Assembly: GCA_002224055.1 (NCBI GenBank)
Contig: AZLU01000038.1
Span: forward strand, 186,001 to 250,000
Length of the DNA: 64,000 nucleotides
Direction of reading: 5' to 3'
Source: Pezizomycotina sp. ARF18
Taxonomy: Eukaryota; Ascomycota
In this document: in pieces, positions 47,001 to 58,487 of the stretch
Layout: each line of letters starts with the position of its first letter
Numbering within the stretch: position 1 is the first letter of the stretch
Program-made: the position numbers and the translations under genes
Notes under the pieces: generated by a model
Databases searched by the model: none
What the model was told of the DNA's origin: nothing
Seen by the model: only the letters and a program-made list of their open reading frames with translations

Positions 47001-47697
47001 TTTTTTAGACTATTCCGTCGTGCAGATGCTCAATCACGGGAAATGTTTTGTTTGTATGTCAAAGAGAACGAGTTGGAACAATGGGGCAATATGTTGAAAA
47101 TCTCCAATAAAAAGGAAGCGTAATTGAAGAGAAACTCTCACTAATTTAATTACCGTATACTGAATAATGGTACCAGGTCGTAGGATCCTAGAAAGCATGC
47201 AAAAGAGATATACACGAGACAACCTCTGAATTAAACAATAAAAACAAGTTATAAACCGTCATCTACATGAAACGAAAGGCCCAAAAAAAAAGTGTATCCA
47301 GTGATACTAGCCATGCATGAAAATAGTAATCATTAAGATGCTATAAAAGTAAAAGAGGAACATGTATAGAAGAATGAAAGGGCTATGAAATGAAAATGAA
47401 AACGACAGAGTAAGTACAAGAAGAGAAAAAAACCAAAGGCATCCATCAGTAGGAGCAATGACGATATAATAAGATCTAAAAGAAAAATAGTAGATAGTAG
47501 GATCGAAAGTATAATAGCAAGATCATACAAGAAGTGAAAATAGCAACTGGAAAGTAAATATAATGAAGAATTCAAAAGATGAAAACAAGAATGTGGAACT
47601 AGAAACTACAGCGGCAGCTCGAGAGATTGTCCCTCGAAAGTGATAAAACGTAGGTCGGCCGTTAAATGTTATAGAGAATAACAGCATAGCTCTTAGG
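44022..47697. other. Long stretch without a supported gene
   Basis: Contains a run of 23 T at 45835-45857 and A-rich DNA at 47230-47600. Frames at 44526-44858, 45528-46076 and 46507-46725 have atypical composition and no motif. The 45528-46076 frame runs through the homopolymer. Confidence 0.45.
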
Positions 47698-49001
47698 CTA
47701 GTCATCTCGTGTCATGGGTCGCACGGCGTGTACGTTATACACGCTTACCCATTCGCTCTGCTGCTGCTCGGTCCCGGACTGGATAGGTGGCAGAGAAGCA
47801 CCTTGCCCAGTTTGTGACGTGAGTTGCTGTATCGACATTGAGTTCGATGAGGACGACGACGACGACGCGCTGGGTCCCTCGACTCCTTGCATGTCGCCGC
47901 CGCTCCAACTGCCGCTTGGCGGCGGGCTTGGTGAGTACGTCGGGTTTAGATGCGGATAGTAGGTATGACCTGCTGCGCCTGAGCTCTGATCGAGGACGTG
48001 GACGGCCTCGAACGCGACGCCTGCCGTACCTCTGCCATGGCGACGTCGGCAAAACCGGCTTCCTTGAGCCAGTATTCGTACCAGTTCGCGGGGCTCGGGT
48101 GGGTTCCGTCCCGGCCGAGAGATTCCTTGAGGTGCTCCGGTAGGACGTTTTTCGCCATGACCGAGAGGCGCGAGGCGGCCGCCGGGCTTGAGAATGCGGA
48201 ATAGCTCCTGGAAAGCTTGGGTCGCTCGGATTCGCGGACGGAGTTCAGGAGGGAGGTGGAAGAGGATATTATATCGTGTCTACAGAAGAACGGGGTAGAT
48301 GGATGTGCGGGGGCTGCGTGAGGATGAGAAAGATGTTGCGAGACGAGGAGACGGCGGTATGGAGCGTGTGGAGGGAGGATTTCTATGAAGACGAAAAAAT
48401 GGTTAGAGTTAGATGTCAACGGACAATCACAGCGCAGGGTGACTAAACGAAGTCTCCGCATCCGAGGAAGGGAACGTGAACAATGTGTGCAGTCTTAAAG
48501 GTCGCTAAGAGATCGCAGATTTAGTATTGGATTACAGGGTGCTCACGCTTTTCGAGTCTAGGCGACGGCACTTCCGGAAGCTCCGACGATGTTGCTGACA
48601 CGTAGCAGGTCTATGCCGTCACCGATGCCAATAACGGCGACGTATTCGCCCTGACCAACAAAGTGCGGGGTTAATAAACAATATTAAGATAAAGCTACGG
48701 ATATAATATAGGTGATTAGTCTTTCCTTACAGGCCTGATGTTAGCTAGTGCGAACGGAGTGCCGTGGCTTAGCGAAGCGACCGTCTTCTGGCCGGCCCGG
48801 CGCGGGTGAATCTTTGCTGCTGGAGGAGGCTACTCTGGGGTCATAGCTGCTGTGTTGATGATAGTTGTATACAGGAGAAGCTTGTCGGGGTTGTATCGGT
48901 CGCCAGCACCACTGCTGCTGCCGCCGTAGATGGTGGTCTTTGGTGGTCATATTGAGGGTTCCTATTATCCCACGGATACATCGACACAAAAACGAAGACA
49001 A
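47698..49001 (-). CDS. SAM-dependent methyltransferase, similar to arsenite methyltransferases
   Basis: A class I methyltransferase fold is visible in pieces. Exon 1 ends ASLSHGTPFALANIRP. After an 80-base intron (48651-48730) comes the SAM-binding motif GEYVAVIGIGDGIDLLRVSN with IVGASGSAV. Arsenite methyltransferases show the same order, ..S-x-G-N-P-x-A-L-A-x-L-x-P-G-E-x-V-L-D-x-G-S-G-x-G-x-D.., so the resemblance is specific. Later, about 48150-48260, is FQELFRILKPGGRLA followed by MAKNVLPEHLKESL and ANWYEYWLKEAGFADVAM, matching the post-motif region (..LKPGGRLAVSD..LPEEL..LxEAGF..). The C terminus has a Ser run and ends SEWVSVYNVHAVRPMTRDD at 47698. The Cys normally in the ..CGNP.. position is His-Gly-Thr-Pro here, so arsenic may not be the substrate. 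Two or more further introns and frame changes lie between 48250 and 48540. The start (49001 or the inner Met near 48950) is uncertain. Confidence 0.55.
48651..48730 (-). other. Intron before the SAM-binding motif
   Basis: On the minus strand the donor is GGCCT|GTAAGG and the acceptor is GTTGGTCAG|GGC (80 bases). Splicing joins ..ALANIRP to GEYVAV. Confidence 0.5.
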
Positions 49002-52000
49002 AAACGAATTGTCTTAGCTAAAATGGATGGAAGAAATATAAAAGAGGCACAAGTAGTTAAAGTGCAAAACCAAGAAAACGGGAAACGAAAAAACAACAAA
49101 ACAAGAAAAGAAAAAGAACTAGAATAAGCACTAATACAGAATACACTGGAATGGTATTAACCTGTTTAGTTGGAATTGAAGCATGATCGTGTGACCTTGA
49201 TGCCTAATATACTCTCGATGTTGGGGATGTGAACAGAGTTTAAAAGTCTAAAAGAGATCTGATAGTGAATAATTAAACGAATAGTTTAATGAATAAGAAA
49301 GTATATAGAAGGGGGGAAAAAGGAATCGTTAACCATATAGACGATCCCGTAAGTGGCCCCGCAATTTATTATATATGATCTGAGGGATCCCTTTATTGTG
49401 GACCAGTGGTTTTGTTTATCGTAATGGTCCCCTTGTAGCTATACACGCTAGATGTACACGCTTAGAGCTGAAGTTTTAAGCGCAGGTGGACGTAAGACAT
49501 GAGCTAACTATACATACTTTGCTTTTTTCTATAGTATTAGAGATACTTGTAACAAAGATATACGATATATATTTGCGTCTGAAGGATGTGTATTCACGGG
49601 CCAAGTGATCAGGCCGTATATGTATATAAAGCTTGGTAAGAAAATAATATAGATAGACTATTAAAGAAATGATACGTAGGCAAATGTATCTAGCGTCCGC
49701 CCCTTGTTGCCGAAATCCGAGAGAAAAAAAAAAGAAAGAAAGAAGAAAGAAGAAAGAAGAAAGAAAGTTGAAAAACCTGAGAAAGAGGAGAAAGGGACAA
49801 TATTTTTGCAGCAATTAGAGCGGAAGAAGCTTAAACAAGTAGTTCGCTCTTCCGACTAGGGTATTATTCTATCCCAAGCGCCAATTACAACAGGCGAGTG
49901 ACCATCGCCCCCACCCTCAAAACGTTAAATGGAGATATTGTTGCTAGGACGTTGTCTTAGTTGTCTTACAAGCTTATAGGAATCCGAGGGGATGGAAGAG
50001 GGAGCATTGCGCGTCCAGCAATTTCGTTCCTGCACAAACGAAATGAACGGAATAGAAATCATTTCGTTTTTTCTCTTATTTTCCCTGAGTTCTCCTTTTT
50101 CGTTCGTTTTTTGGAAACCGGATTAGAGAAAAAGAAAAGAGAAAAAGTCACTATAAACTGATTACCAGGGCCAGACGATCTGTAAGGAACGTCTTCCCGC
50201 TTACTAGAGTAACATCGAAGAGGTTTGGATGGAAAGTATTATAGGTAGTTCAATAATTTCATATATAATATATATGTAATGATTGTATAAGAAACATTGA
50301 GTGTGTATCCCGCCCTATCGCGGAGCATGAGAGGGGTGATAACCACCGTGTATTGGTGGTACTCGGAGAAGGATTAAAATCCGACATTAATCCGCCGATA
50401 TATTCAAAGTTACTCGCCCGTAGTATAATACTGCAGTGGATACTTACGTCTGAGCAGCACTTCTATTCCACTATACTTTCAAATACGAACAAGAGAAGGG
50501 TAAAAAAAAAAGCAAAAAGAAAATTTAAACTATTGTAAACATAAGAACGAAATATACATCCCTTGCAAGTACTATAATGTAGATATCCCTAAACCTATTT
50601 AAACAAAATAAATATATTATTAAGTGAATAACTTAGCCCTTAATCTGACAATCTGATATAGTTGTCAATTGATAATTTTCTGATATTGTTTCTGGTTCTC
50701 CTTTAGTTGTAAAAAAGAGAATATATTGTCCTCGTTCCGTATTGAGGGGATGTCAAAGTGAATACCCTCTATTTTAAGATTAAAGATTGAATGCCGAGAA
50801 ATAACTGGGGGAGGGGACGCGTAATCGTTGTGATACAAATACCGCTGGCTTCGGGTCAGGGGATTGACCTCGATTCGCCATCCCAGGTCAGGTACAGAAT
50901 TTAATTTTAAACGAATCCACCTCGAAGGTTATTCGTAGGTCTCTTGGAACCCGTCCATTTGGTATTAACTCGATTGCAAAAGAAAGTCTCTGAAAGAGAA
51001 AAGAAGTCTCTTTTGGCAGCTTTGGGCATCTTTGGGCAACAAGAGGTCATCTCTCAAAACAGCTAAGTCGCTGCTCTAGAGGGTAAGACCGGCGCTGCAT
51101 TCTTTCAGTATTGTGTCATAGTGGGTCCATTTCTCTTTGTTGTTATTGGTGGCAGTAGCGAGGGTACCCAAATTTCCCGATTTAATATCGAACACTCCCC
51201 TACCCTTCAAGATCGGTTGCACTCTGAAAAGCAGAGGAGAGGAGGAGCGAAATTGCAAGTCGGGGATTCGTTCATTCCGTTTATTGATTCTTTTTCTTCC
51301 CTCACTCGACTAATCGACTCAGAGGTCCGCGGATAACAGGCTAAGAAGGAAGCTGTAAAGGAGACGAGTTCTTTACCATCCTTAAGATTTAGCGATATTT
51401 TTCTCCTCCAATGTCGTTCATTTATTGATGTGTACGGCTCCTGAACGGTAAATGTTTCTCGTTTTTATTCGGATCGAGCGAAAATTTAATGAAGTCCACC
51501 GGGCGAACAGCCAAGCGTTTAAAGTGTAATTGGTTCCAGAGGATATCCCGCACGCGACAGTTTCAGGAGTATATCGGACCCGAGCCCTAACCAATCACGG
51601 ATGAGGATATTAATCTGTTAGCCCAGCGTCGTAATCGATATTATATTCTCTAATTCTTCATATGGTTTATTGCAGATATTGCAGGGAGATTTTAATCGAA
51701 CAAGAAAAAGCCATCAAGTTTTCTATTAATCTCTTTAATAGATCAGCGAGCTGGCGTTGATCACTAATTTGATGTTATTCAATTTTACGAACGAGAGAAA
51801 GAGAATGTTTAAATATTCAGGGGGAAATCGAACGTATAACGTGTGTTGTATCTAGTTTTTCTAACCCAGAATGGCCCAAAGTAAGATCTAGATCGAAGAA
51901 GCTGATAATCTCGAGACATCTCGTACTACACAAACAAGTTGTCGCAGGAGATTTGCGAGGAAATATATCTGATCAAGGGTGCATACGTAACCTCGGGGCT

Positions 52001-52207
52001 CGAGAGTTCAGACTCGAGACCGCGCTGACGTCGGAAAGCGGAACTCCGGCAATAAATACCCTTGAAGAATCAAAGAGCCCTTTTCAAGGACTAGTAATAA
52101 GTGTATGTACCATGTACCAGAACAAGAAATATATACAAGGAACAGATGCAAGAGGAAAAAAAAAAAAAAAAAAAAAAAAGGAAACCGAGAAAATATTCGT
52201 CGTGGCG
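49002..52207. other. Intergenic, no supported gene
   Basis: AT-rich with GAA/AAG low complexity near 49725-49770 and a run of 24 A at 52156-52179. Short frames only. The A run lies just past the stop codon of the next minus-strand gene, in its 3' region. Confidence 0.45.
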
Positions 52208-54256
52208 TTAAAGGTCCGCGGCCGAAGTTTTGTTCAACCCGTTCAAACATGTCTCGCTGCCATCAACGCAGGTCGGTCCCGTTCCTAAGAATTGCTCTAT
52301 CTGATCGTATTTCAAACAGTATTCCGGTAGAATGTTGGTCGACGCTGGCTGCCATATCGGCCATTGTTTGTCGATGAAAATAATATCCAGCTCAGCATAG
52401 ATCTTGTTCTAGAAAGCCAGCGAGAAGTTAATCCCGTCGCACTTCCCCGGCGTTAGCGAGAGATTGCCTTCGATGTCGCCTGAATCCGGATCGCGGTACG
52501 CAGATACACCCGCAGATGCTTTGATTACTAATGGAAGCTTCGTCCACAATACTGGCCCCTTTCTTTACGTCCATGCCGAGGAATGTGAGGTTCAGGCCGC
52601 AGTTAAAAGAGGCGCGAACTCCTGCTGCGGCCTCAGCAGCGATTTCAGCGAAGACGTTTACTAGCGGCTTTACTTCAGGGACCCAGTCCGAGTTCTTATT
52701 GTTGTCCTTGTAGCCCAGGTCGAAGTAAGCGGACGCGTTCTGCCGGAGGTCTTCAGTCCAGCCCGCACGAACGGTTGCAGAGAAGCGTATGGCCCTAAGG
52801 TCAATTTCTCTACACGTATACTCATATTAACATCTTAATTCCACAGTGAACGAGAGCAAGGTTATCTTAACCCATTTACCTGAGTATAGCGCGGCGGGAT
52901 TCGTGGACCCAAACCGCCGCTTCATTTGACCAAAATTCGTATTGGATGCTGGATTCACCGTGTTACCGTGACTCCCACCTTGGTTCCGCTAGAAATGGCC
53001 GCGACCGCCTGCTCGTGTTCCTCGCCCCAAATGTATACGTCAATGCGAGAGCAGCGTTGTTGGCATTTTCGCTTGCATCAGAGATTTGAAGCTTGGGGAA
53101 ATTCTGTAAAGTTGAATCTTGTGGAGATTGTGGATTTTGACCATCCAGGGGCAGTTGACTGTCCTGTGGGTCTTGAACTCCCGATCCTTGAGGATCTTGA
53201 GGATACAGTCTCTAGCTTGTGGGTTTTGCGAATCCCGCGGGTTCTCAAGGAAGCCAGGCCCTTGAGGTATCTCGGGATCCTGTGGATCGTTCGGCCCTTC
53301 CGGTCCCGGCGCCGTCTCGGTATTTCGGGATCCTGAGGAGGCCCGGCCCTCGCGGTATCCCGCTATTCCCTGGATCATTCAGTCCTCCTGGTCCTCGCGG
53401 TAATTCAGTATTTTGGGGAACCTCCGGCCCATCCGCCCCTTGCGGGTCTTGATTTACGCTATCGAAACCCTGAGTTTGCTGTGGGAAACTCAGTGGCGCT
53501 CCACCAGTTTGCGTAGCATCCCACCCTTGAGTTTGCTGCGGTGCTCGACCACCTGGACTACCACCCGTCTGCTGAGGAACCCGACCGCCAGTGCCATCTC
53601 CCGACTTCCCGGAATCCCCGTCGGCTGATTGTTAGAGTCATCGGAACTTTCCATCGTAGCTTCCATGAACTGTAACTCATGCGGCTTCCCACAACCCTCC
53701 CCATACGCATCCAAGAAGGTTTGCGTACCATCATTGCTCATTGTCTTCTTCCAAACACCCTCCGCTTCCTGTTTCGATTGTTCATCTTTGAACACGATTG
53801 TGAGTTGGTTCGATTTACAATTAATTCCCGTGATCAAGTCCGTCGCACCGAGGTTCACAACGGATGAATTCGTCTCCACGAGCACAGCTGCGCCGATGGG
53901 TCGGGTGTTGTCCTGTGCGCCGCCGTTGCCCACCTGAGCGAGAAAGAGTAGGTGCGATATTTTTGGGTTCAGGGGATCCGTGGAACCTGTATTCGCGTCG
54001 GGTTGTTTACGGGCGCGAATACAATAGGTGGGACGTCGGATAAACCGTTGTCTTGAGGGCATGTGCTCTCGCCTGCGTTTGTGCCGGTGCTAGTGCCAGC
54101 GTCAGACCCCGATGGATCCTGTGACGCTCCGGGATCCTGAAATCCTGCCGGACCCATGCCGGAATCGCCTCCAGGAAACTCCTGAGCAACGGGTACGGAT
54201 ACCGTTGGCATGGCGGGGAGAGCCAGACTGGTAACCTTGAATATTTGTTTTAGCAT
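52208..54256 (-). CDS. Large secreted protein, DUF7029-like and DUF7223-like ends with Pro/Gly linker
   Basis: A secreted or wall-associated protein of unknown function. The start (54256) gives MLKQIFKVTSLALPAMPTVS, a signal-peptide-like segment, then a Gly/Ser/Asp-rich part (SGMGPAGFQDPGASQDPSG). A folded N-terminal domain follows: KISHLLFLAQVGNGGAQD, AAVLVETNSSVVNLGATDLI, TGINCKSNQLTIVFKDEQSK and DAYGEGCGKPHELQFMEATM. It resembles my recollection of fungal DUF7029. The linker is a collagen-like Pro/Gly/Asn repeat (DPQDPEIPQGPGFLENP, ELPRGPGGLNDPGNSGIPRG). The C-terminal domain reads DVYIWGEEHEQAVAAISSG, TVNPASNTNFGQMKRRFGST, then after an intron (52795-52879) IRFSATVRAGWTEDLRQNAS, AAGVRASFNCGLNLTFLGMD and ASAGVSAYRDPDSGDIEGNL. 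It ends IYAELDIIFIDKQWPIWQPA, matching what I recall of DUF7223. Stop TAA at 52208-52210. About five frame changes occur. Domain names rest on memory. Confidence 0.6.
52795..52879 (-). other. Intron in the secreted multi-domain gene
   Basis: On the minus strand the donor is CTCAG|GTAAAT and the acceptor is GACCTTAG|GGC, 85 bases, in the C-terminal domain. Confidence 0.45.
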
Positions 54257-55539
54257 GGCTGATAGACACGGATCGCTTTAAAAGATGTAATTTGATGTTT
54301 CAATAACCATAGATTGTGAGTAAATGGTAAATATAAACCGATCTATTAGGGAAACGAAGGGCTGGAACTTGAATAATAAACCGAAATAAAAAAAGGAAAT
54401 TGAGAGGAGCCTATTAAAGATTAGGTAAAAAATGATGAATATGTATCAATGAGCGTAAATGAACGACCGGCCAGCAATCGTGAATCTTAGTCGACCCGCG
54501 ATGAGAAAGTGAAAAGTGCTGATAACGCGTAGGTGACCAAAGAATGAACGAAGAATATGTATAACGAATGGAAATTAACAAAGTGAAGCTAAGAAGACGA
54601 CAAAGTACCCTAAGAGTAAAGGAGTAAGGAGGGTTAAGTGAGGCTTGATGGATTGGGAAAGAACATGAACATACCCCGTGCAGCCCAGCTATAAATACCT
54701 TATTGTTCGGATCTGCGTTGACCTCACGACCTTGCGCTCTTCCCCCAGCTCACGATATAAAACATCACGTGAAATTTCCCACGATCAATGACGAGTATAC
54801 CACGTTCTTGGAGGAATTCTGCGCCTGAAGTATCAGCGATCGTTACTGGCTTCCAGTATTCCGCTGCGGTAGGCATTGACATTGATGATTTTGAAAAGTG
54901 GGAAGAAGACCCGGGATATGTATGTACTGTAAAAGTCCCGTGTCGGATCCCACGTGTATTTCCCTTGCATTAGGGATCGTCGTCTAAGGCTGTGGAAGAA
55001 TATTCTAAGAAGTTTCTTTACCCTGTCAACCCGCTGGAGCTGGTAACATGCATAAGATGGTGAAGACGATCCGTGCCTTATATTGTTGAGTATTCGTGCC
55101 AGATGTACGATTCGATACCTCTTCAGGCTGATATCGAAATCCGAGAACACCACAAGTCGCTGAGAAAACGCCAGATCCTCCAGCCCGAACATCGCGCCTA
55201 GGAAAACCTGTGCCTGAGCCGCAGAGGACGATTGAGGGAACGTGAAACTCTGCCCAGAGAGGAAAGGAACTTAACACTTGGTGATTGGGTCAGGTTGACG
55301 ACTGATAAAACAATTGGCTTAGAATGTGGCATCGATCTTATCAATAACATTGGAGAATAGATATCGAAAACCGCATGCAGCTTGAAAATGGCGCTGGTTA
55401 GATAAAGCTGCGAACTGCTCCCCCAAGTCGAAAATCAAGCCTGATACCTGCGTCTATCTCAATGGTAAGTAGGAGTGTGTTTGGGAGGTAGCTACTGGTA
55501 GGTCTCCATGTAATTGATATAGATATATCATACTGGTAG

Positions 55540-56003
55540 CTATCAACTCCCTTGAGCAATACCAACATCGGTCTTGAAGGAAGCTTGAGGCTCAAGCCCG
55601 TGCATCCCGGAAACAACCTATATGTCGTGCCAAGCGCTAGCGCAAACTATATTCTCTTGAATCCCGAAGACCTTAAATTGCCCCGTGAGTAGTAGGACGT
55701 CCTGATATCGTACGAGATATATTGTCGCTATTAGAAAGCAGCAGCCAAGGGTTCGTGAAGCTCCTACCGGCAGAGGCTTCATCGGGGGAGCAGAGAGAAC
55801 AGAAGGGCAAGCTTAAGCATAAATATAGACAAGAGACCCTACCAGTGAAAAGGATTCCTTCACGGAAATGGGAGATATGTAAATTTTTACTATGGCTTAA
55901 ATTTTGGTTCCTGGTGGTAGGTTTGCGAAGTCCTCGCATGCTGTCGTATATTGATTACGTGTCGGTGGTGGAGCCGAAAGTGCGTAGAGCGGCCACAGCC
56001 TAG
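55540..56003 (+). CDS. Possible 3' exon(s) of an unknown gene
   Basis: After a possible intron (about 55460-55540, ATGGTAAGT..ACTGGTAG) the plus strand reads STPLSNTNIGLEGSLRLKPV, HPGNNLYVVPSASANYILL and NPEDLKLP. A shifted frame then gives SLLESSSQGFVKLLPAEAS, a hydrophobic segment KFLLWLKFWFLVVGL and a stop at 56003. The first part has clear coding character. No family recognised, and no convincing 5' exons found. Confidence 0.3.
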
Positions 56004-57274
56004 TGAACTGAACCTGGCATTATCAATCACCAAGTTTTCAATAGCTTATACTTTCCGACTCGGAGCAATTCATTGGATACAGGCATTTCTAACTAGTCAA
56101 ATTTAAGTACTACATGCCATTTCAGGTGAAATTATCACGGGAGGTTAGTGAACGGAAGCGTTCTTCTTGCTTTGATTCGCTATTACTTGAAAATTCTCCA
56201 TGCTCTAGATCGCGGACTTATTTCTCAGTGGTGTGATACGCAAATCTTCGGAGGTTCACTTTAAGCTCCGCCATACAAATAGTATACAGGAGCTTAATTA
56301 AGACTACGTATAAGAGCCCGTCGTGAGAGGTATATGAACGAAAAATTTAAAGAAAGACGGACTGATAAATTATGCTAGGTGGATGTTTATTATTGTTCGT
56401 TGGTTAACAATACATAGCGGCGTCAGATAAGACCTTTTTGTATATGTGCACGATCTGGCAGCGAACCCGTTGATTTTGTCGCCGATGATATAGTAACCAA
56501 TGGCAAATGTATCTCTGGGCACCGCAAGAGTGTGCGTATGTGGTTTCTAGAATTTGAGTATAAAATCTTCCGTGAAATTAATTTCCCACGAAGTTGACTT
56601 CTCAGCCCCGCACGGTATTGTTTCTAATCGAAGTCCAAACTCATGAAATTTTCGTTTAACGTCACGGTGCCAGAATCCTTCGAGATGCAGAATCGGAGGC
56701 CTCATCCGGATAGCCTGCTCATTATCCTTGAGAAAGTCGAACACGAGCCTGCTTTGTTTCAAAACCCCAAGTAATTTATCGTTTTATGGACCGAAACACT
56801 TCCAAACATGCAACCGCTGGCGATATCGCCTGGAACACGAAAGCATCGTAACGAATACGGATCTTTACATATCAAAATGACTGAATACTAACGATCAACG
56901 ATTAATACGGTTCTTTTCTTAGATACTTTAATTTCATTATGGGCTTGGTGTAATGCCGAAACGATGGAATTCTAGCGCACTATGTCGCAATATCGTGGAA
57001 AAGAGGTGTAACCATGGCTTTAGCCCACCAATCATTTCAGAAAGATACCAAGAGGGAAATGACGAGTCTAACTCCGATGGAGATCATTGCCTTGCTTAGG
57101 GCACAAGGTTGAGTGATCACTGCTGGAAATAACATGACAAGGACGTCGCCGAACGTTGCTTCGAGCCAGGATACGAGCTGGACGAAGAACAGCCGAGAAA
57201 CATCACGAACAGCTAGTGATTATTATGCCGCAAGAAGTATAGGGATCAAGGTAGCGTAGGGAACAAGTATCGGC

Positions 57275-57280
57275 TATAAA
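57275..57280 (+). promoter_or_regulatory. TATA box of the 57.4 kb secreted-protein gene
   Basis: TATAAA 168 bases before the ATG, followed by a long CT-rich leader with repeated TCATTCA words (57310-57400), the usual layout of strongly expressed fungal genes. Confidence 0.5.
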
Positions 57281-57447
57281 GACACGTCAAGAACGCCTTC
57301 GATTGAATTATCATTCAGCATCTCTTCCACCAGTCCTTCCCTTCCTTCATTCGCGAGTCATTCTTTAAACTACAAGTCACTCATTCAACTATCATTCACT
57401 CGCTTCCACTGTTTTAGATAATCATCTGTTTCTACACTACATCCACA

Positions 57448-57989
57448 ATGAAGACCACCTCCATCTCCTTCGCCGCCCTCGCCCTCCTCACCGGAGTCTC
57501 CGCCCTCCCTCCACCAACCCCAATCCAGCGCGCAAACCACCTTTCAAGCGCCCAGTTACGACACATGCTGCAAATACGCCCCGGCTACAACGAGCGTGTC
57601 CCCAAACCTTCCGTCTACGGCGGTCACGACTTCGGCCCGAACTCCGAAGAAGACGCCGACGACTGCAGGCGTAGAATGGCCAGCTACTCCGCCGCTGCCG
57701 ACTCATTGCAGTGTAAGGGACGCGGAAGGGTCTCCGGCGGCCGAGATATGGCGAACGCGATTGAGGACGCGTGCAATAAGATCATCAACACCGACACGGG
57801 GAATATGTGGCTCGAGAAGGGTTTGCCGTATACGGCGAACATTACTGTTAGTAATGGTGGTAGGCAGACGCAGTTCGCGCTGCAGATACTCATTGGCGGG
57901 TTTACGGTTTCTTCATGACTTCTGCGCGGGTCAGCTGAGTAAAGCGGCGCTGTGCACCGACGAGAGTGGAAATGTTATGGGTGGATGCG
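57448..57989 (+). CDS. Small secreted Cys-containing protein
   Basis: From ATG 57448 the protein has a signal peptide (MKTTSISFAALALLTGVSA), then PPPTPIQRANHLSSAQLRHM, KPSVYGGHDFGPNSEEDADD, CRRRMASYSAAADSLQCK, GGRDMANAIEDACNKIINTD and LEKGLPYTANITVSNGGRQT, ending QFALQILIGG. The frame then stops at 57918, but coding character goes on in a neighbouring frame (DFCAGQLSKAALCTDESGN, VMGGCAL), adding three Cys for six in all. The even Cys number across both parts supports one extended protein of about 180 residues. The stop of the extended form is unclear. No recognised domain. It is a candidate secreted lineage-specific protein, with no activity inferred. Confidence 0.6.
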
Positions 57990-58487
57990 CGTTACAACTG
58001 ATAAGAATCTTCAGAGTTGTATCTTCGCTTAATTTGGTTGCTTTTTTTGTTCACGAAGGACGGGGTACGGTTGCGGTTGGGCTCGGAGTGATAGAATGAA
58101 CAGCCTGAATTATAGAATATAGTAATTTATTTAATGAGAGATATGATTTCACGCGACGGAAAGAAGAATTACTTGCTGGGCCATCCTAGATAAACGTCGA
58201 ATATATACGGGAAAACTTTTGTTCATAATTTTCTTAAAATGCCATCTTAGCGTTGAGGCTGTATAGGCTCGAGAAAGCTGCCAGTGCTTCGTGTGCTTGA
58301 GTGTTTTGTATATATAAAAGAGGAGAAACCGAAACAATATTGTAATCAAGTAAGGTTGAACATCGGTGCTCAGGATATAAAAATATAACCCCAGTTAACC
58401 GATATATGCAGTGTAAATACTTAGATCGTATTTATCGGATATTGCTACCATCAATACCTTGTACCCTGTTCAGGCAGGGTAAGATAA

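Larger units (their letters stand above)
54257..57447. other. Mostly non-coding, with one weak coding patch
   Basis: Promoter side of the large secreted gene (minus) and of the 57.4 kb gene (plus). Around 54833-55277 both strands show coding-like fragments (minus MFGLEDLAFSQRLVVFSDFD), but I cannot decide between them. The patch at 55540-56003 is listed separately. Confidence 0.35.
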
